DNA of 25,072 nucleotides from positions 1 to 25,072 of the forward strand of contig SFHI01000036.1 of NCBI GenBank assembly GCA_004555705.1, read 5' to 3'. The translations under genes were made by a program, and so were the position numbers. Below the pieces are notes generated by a model, which saw only the letters and a list, made by a program, of their open reading frames with translations, did not search any database and was not told the origin of the DNA. Positions 22,910-25,072 of this stretch are shown here, piece by piece; position 1 is the stretch's first letter, and each line of letters starts with the position of its first letter. The DNA comes from Clostridiales bacterium. GTDB taxonomy: Bacteria > Bacillota > Clostridia > Oscillospirales > Oscillospiraceae.

Positions 22910-22947
22910 ACCCACGGTTCCGGCACGGCTGTAATAACCGATTAAAC

Positions 22948-22963
22948 ATCGATAAATTTCAAT
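22948..22963. promoter_or_regulatory. Third ArsR operator candidate, before the permease gene
   Basis: ATCGATAAATTTCAAT matches the two sites at the arsR promoter (ATYGAYAAWYTTCRAT) and lies in the 76-bp gap ahead of the permease gene. It could be an auxiliary operator or control an internal promoter; I see no convincing -35/-10 pair here. Confidence 0.6.
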
Positions 22964-22985
22964 TTAACGATATAAGAGGAGCTGA

Positions 22986-24005
22986 TTGCTGCATATGATA
23001 AAGTCAATATGGGACTTTTTTCAGAACGAAATCCTGGGGATGAAGTGGCTGCACGCTGTCATTGGCAGGGGGCTGTCCGCGCTGGGGCTGGACATGGCAT
23101 CCCGTTGGGGCGGGAGCCTGCAATTCTTTCTCTACGATGTGGTCAAAATAACGGTGCTGCTCTGCTTCCTGATTTTTGGTATCTCCTACATCCAGAGCTT
23201 TTTCCCGCCGGAACGGAGCAAGCGAATTCTGGGTAGGTTCAGAGGGCTTTGGGCGAATATTATTGCCGCGCTGCTGGGCACCGTGACCCCCTTCTGCTCC
23301 TGCTCCTCCATTCCGCTGTTCATCGGCTTTACCGGTGCGGGGCTGCCCCTGGGCGTGACCTTCTCCTTTCTGATCTCCTCCCCCATGGTGGACCTGGGAA
23401 GTCTTGTGCTGCTCATGAGCATTTTCGGGGCGAGGGTGGCGGTGATTTATGTGATCCTGGGCCTGGTCGTCGCCGTTGCGGGCGGCACGCTGATCGAGAA
23501 GCTTCACATGGAAAACCAGGTGGAGGAATTCATCCGCAGGGCCAAGGGCGGCGTGGACATCGAGGCGCCGGATTTGACGGTGAAGGACCGGCTGATCTAC
23601 GCGAAGGAGCAGGTGGCGGGAACCTTCAAAAAGGTATTTCCCTACATCCTCGTCGGCGTGGGCATCGGCGCGGTGATTCACAACTGGATTCCGGAAAGCT
23701 GGGTTCAGAATATCCTCGGCAGCAGCAATCCCTTTGGGGTGATTCTGGCTGTGCTGGTGGGCGTTCCCATGTACGCGGACATTTTCGGCACCATTCCCGT
23801 GGCGGAAGCGCTGCTGGCCAAGGGGGCCCAGCTGGGAACCATCCTCAGCTTTATGATGGCGGTCACCACCCTGAGCCTGCCGTCCGTCATCATGCTTCGC
23901 AAGGCAGTAAAGCCCAGGCTGCTGGGCCTGTTCATCGTGATCTGCATCCTTGGCATCGTGGTCGTGGGCTATTTCTTTAACGCGATTCAGTTTCTGCTTG
24001 TTTAA
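22986..24005 (+). CDS. ArsP/DUF318 (SO_0444-type) metalloid or metal efflux permease
   Basis: A 339-aa membrane protein with about eight to ten hydrophobic segments in two halves around a charged cytoplasmic loop (about 170-210). TPFCSCSSIPLFIGFTGAGL (C104, C106) is the signature cysteine motif of this permease family, mirrored by VGVPMYADIFGTIPVAEAL in the second half. ArsP members export trivalent organoarsenicals; relatives are annotated as Cu/Zn exporters. The ArsR gene upstream favours arsenicals. The start is uncertain: TTG 22986 lies 4 bases after AGGAG, while ATG 22995 lies 13 bases after it. No arsenite pump ArsB/Acr3 or reductase ArsC is in the window. Confidence 0.88.
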   Translation: MLHMIKSIWDFFQNEILGMKWLHAVIGRGLSALGLDMASRWGGSLQFFLYDVVKITVLLCFLIFGISYIQSFFPPERSKRILGRFRGLWANIIAALLGTVTPFCSCSSIPLFIGFTGAGLPLGVTFSFLISSPMVDLGSLVLLMSIFGARVAVIYVILGLVVAVAGGTLIEKLHMENQVEEFIRRAKGGVDIEAPDLTVKDRLIYAKEQVAGTFKKVFPYILVGVGIGAVIHNWIPESWVQNILGSSNPFGVILAVLVGVPMYADIFGTIPVAEALLAKGAQLGTILSFMMAVTTLSLPSVIMLRKAVKPRLLGLFIVICILGIVVVGYFFNAIQFLLV

Positions 24006-24109
24006 TTGAAGGGAAGAAACATACTGAGCTACATGGAGTGCGGCTGCGCCTGCAGCGTATAAGCCAATCGCACAAACCGGATGCTGCCCGCGCTCCCTCA
24101 GCAAAGCGG

Positions 24110-24170
24110 CAAATTGGTGCTTGGCGCAATGACAGGTAATTTTGGAAGCATCCCTACAAACACCAATTTA
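24110..24170 (-). repeat. Shared-terminus element 11, 61-bp minimal remnant
   Basis: Termini CAAATTGGTGCTTG (24110-24123) and CAAACACCAATTTA (24157-24170) with only 33 bp between. Read on the minus strand that spacer (TGTAGGGATGC, AAAATTACCTGTCATTGCG) matches the left flank of element 10, so this is a type III copy that lost both hairpins. The other bases of the 24006-24236 gap hold only the ribosome site (TTAGGAGGA) of the next gene and a short AATGCC/GGCATT inverted repeat. Confidence 0.85.
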
Positions 24171-24236
24171 TCTTTCAGGCGAGTAATGCCGACAGGCATT
24201 CCAATCTGTTCATTATTTATTTAGGAGGAAAAAATC

Positions 24237-24626
24237 ATGGCACTGTTCAATTTTGGAAAAAAGAAGGAAGAGAAATCCTGCTGCTGCGGCAGCACGGGCC
24301 CAAAGCCTGAGGAGAGCGCCTGCTGCTGCTCCGCGGCCAAGGCGGAAAAACCCGGTTCCTGCTGCGGCGCGCCTGTGGAGGGAATCTGCTGCGTCAAAGT
24401 TCTGGGCGCCGGCTGCAAGTCCTGCCACGAGCAGTATGAGAACGCGAAAGCGGCTGTGCAGGCGCTGGGGCTGAAGGTGGAGGTGGAGTACATCACCGAC
24501 ATGGAAAAGGTCATGGAATATGGGGTCATGTCCATGCCCGCCATCGTGGTCAATGATCAGGTCGTCTCCATGGGCAAGGTCCTGAAGGCCGCCGATGTGG
24601 AGAAGCTGCTGCGCGGGCTGGCGTGA
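24237..24626 (+). CDS. Thioredoxin-fold protein with a cysteine-cluster N-terminus
   Basis: A 129-aa protein. Residues 50-129 are a small redox-active disulfide domain of the MTH895/TM0996 glutaredoxin-like type: VKVLGAGCKSC (C60, C63), SMPAIVVNDQVV with cis-Pro101, and a terminal ADVEKLL helix. Residues 1-52 are an added lysine/cysteine-rich tail with ten cysteines in doublets and triplets (CCC 15-17, CCC 29-31, CC 42-43, CC 51-52), which could bind a soft metal or metalloid. Genes of this fold often follow DUF318 permeases; here it would reduce or hand the substrate to the permease, which is inference. AGGAGG precedes the start. It is probably co-transcribed with arsR and the permease. Confidence 0.88.
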   Translation: MALFNFGKKKEEKSCCCGSTGPKPEESACCCSAAKAEKPGSCCGAPVEGICCVKVLGAGCKSCHEQYENAKAAVQALGLKVEVEYITDMEKVMEYGVMSMPAIVVNDQVVSMGKVLKAADVEKLLRGLA

Positions 24627-24709
24627 TTCCCATCCGGAAGCAGCAGACACGGCAGGATCCCCCGGCTGCGGGTGGCCGCCATATTTTTCAGAAAAACATT
24701 GCTTTTCCA

Positions 24710-24739
24710 TCGACTTCCCACCCCCTTCCATGGTATAAT
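24710..24739 (+). promoter_or_regulatory. Extended -10 promoter before a truncated gene
   Basis: TGGTATAAT (24731-24739) is a perfect extended -10 box; a weak -35 (TCGACT, 24710-24715) lies 18 bases upstream. It would transcribe the GTPase stub and stop at the terminator near 24890. Confidence 0.7.
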
Positions 24740-24772
24740 ACCTGCGATTATCCATGGGAGGGGGCTACCTCT

Positions 24773-24829
24773 GTGCCGGAACAAGTGGAAAAAACACCCT
24801 GCTGTATGGGTCTGCTGGCCCATGTGTGA
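24773..24829 (+). pseudogene. 5' stub of a TetM/EF-G-like ribosomal-protection GTPase gene
   Basis: A GTG at 24773, eight to ten bases after a GGAGGGGG ribosome site, opens an 18-residue frame: VPEQVEKTPCCMGLLAHV then stop. (C/I)GLLAHV is how TetM/TetW-type and EF-G-like proteins begin, just before the DAGKTT P-loop. Here the frame stops exactly where the P-loop should start. Promoter, ribosome site and terminator remain, giving a transcript of about 150 bases. The match is short (about 7-8 residues), so the family call is tentative; it could also be an unrelated small peptide or leader. Confidence 0.45.
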
Positions 24830-24858
24830 GCGGATAGAGGAGAACCACATTTTAACAG

Positions 24859-24891
24859 CCCTGAGAAGTTTGAATTTCTCAGGGTTATTTT
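24859..24891 (+). terminator. Rho-independent terminator
   Basis: CCCTGAGAA (24859-24867) and TTCTCAGGG (24876-24884) form a 9-bp stem with an 8-base loop, followed by TTATTTTTT. Confidence 0.88.
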
Positions 24892-24901
24892 TTAAACTAA
24901 C

Positions 24902-25063
24902 GGGCACCTCTAAAAACTACCCTTTTGGGTTTTGGACGGATCTTTTGCCGGAGCATGCGTTTTGAAAAGTCCGCAATACATCCAGTATTCCGAACTTTTC
25001 AAAACTTTTGTTGGAACAAAATCTCTCGCCCAAAACGCCAAAAAGTAGTTTTTAGAGGCCGCC
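24902..25063. repeat. 162-bp imperfect palindrome, MITE-like, unrelated to the other repeats
   Basis: The left end (CACCTCTAAAAACTAC, about 24905-24920) mirrors the right end (GTAGTTTTTAGAGGCC, about 25045-25060). Inside, TTTTGGACGGATCTTTTGCC is roughly mirrored by GGAACAAAATCTCTCGCCC, and GTTTTGAAAAGT/ACTTTTCAAAAC form a perfect 12-bp inner stem. There is no coding frame of note. It looks like a non-autonomous transposon; the terminal sequence suggests an IS end, but I cannot name the family. Confidence 0.65.
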
Positions 25064-25072
25064 TAACATGAA

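Noticed and set aside
24033..24062. Tiny cysteine-rich peptide MECGCACSV after the permease gene
   Set aside because: Only nine codons with no ribosome site at a usable distance. It could be chance in GC-rich DNA, though its place in a metalloid operon made it worth recording.
1..25072. tRNA, rRNA, riboswitch, phage or plasmid origin
   Set aside because: Reading the gaps by eye I found no cloverleaf, rRNA segment, T-box or known riboswitch core, no integrase or transposase gene, and no origin repeats.

Overview
The window is high-GC chromosomal DNA from an anaerobic member of the Firmicutes, most likely a gut Clostridia of the Oscillospiraceae type. The basis is the Wood-Ljungdahl (acetyl-CoA) genes, a class B sortase, strong AGGAGG ribosome sites, consensus sigma-A promoters and the GC-rich intergenic hairpin repeats. 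I make no species call.

Layout. (1) 1-7148 (+) is a carbonyl-branch locus: the end of a gene fusing corrinoid protein large subunit AcsC to methyltransferase AcsE, acetyl-CoA synthase acsB, the ferredoxin-ASKHA corrinoid activator (RACo/AcsV), a small VOC-fold protein and a DUF3786-like protein. acsB is broken in two places and the activator gene in one, each by a small deletion with a frameshift, so the pathway looks decayed, or the assembly is faulty here. (2) 7482-9578 (+) is a MarR regulator with its own promoter and a palindromic operator candidate, followed by a MATE efflux pump. (3) 9845-14000 (-) holds a class B sortase and two tandem paralogous membrane-anchored leucine-rich-repeat-like proteins. 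(4) 14423-20247 (-) is a phosphorelay operon: HPt protein, a REC-GGDEF-EAL-REC-GGDEF cyclic-di-GMP protein and a PAS hybrid histidine kinase. It is divergent from an XRE-type regulator (20774-22264, +), and a 34-bp dyad lies between the two promoters. (5) 22544-24626 (+) is a metalloid-type operon: ArsR repressor with three copies of one 16-bp operator-like site, an ArsP/DUF318-family permease and a thioredoxin-fold protein with a cysteine-rich N-terminus. (6) The end holds what looks like the 5' stub of a TetM/EF-G-like GTPase gene, with promoter and terminator still in place, and a 162-bp palindromic element.

The most striking feature is not a gene. Eleven intergenic elements (61-237 bp) are bounded by the same roughly 14-bp inverted termini (CAAATTGGTGTTTG / CAAACACCAATTTG) but carry three unrelated cores: an ATTGTCAATT-rich core, a GGGCGGCTA/TAGCCGCCC core, and a core with two inverted hairpins of the CCAGTG-CGCA-CACTGG type. 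The third type shows compensatory base-pair changes between copies, including a base pair gained or lost on both strands of the stem together. Most copies lie 0-50 bp downstream of a stop codon, and two overlap the gene end. They look like a modular mobile or RNA-structured family that I cannot name.
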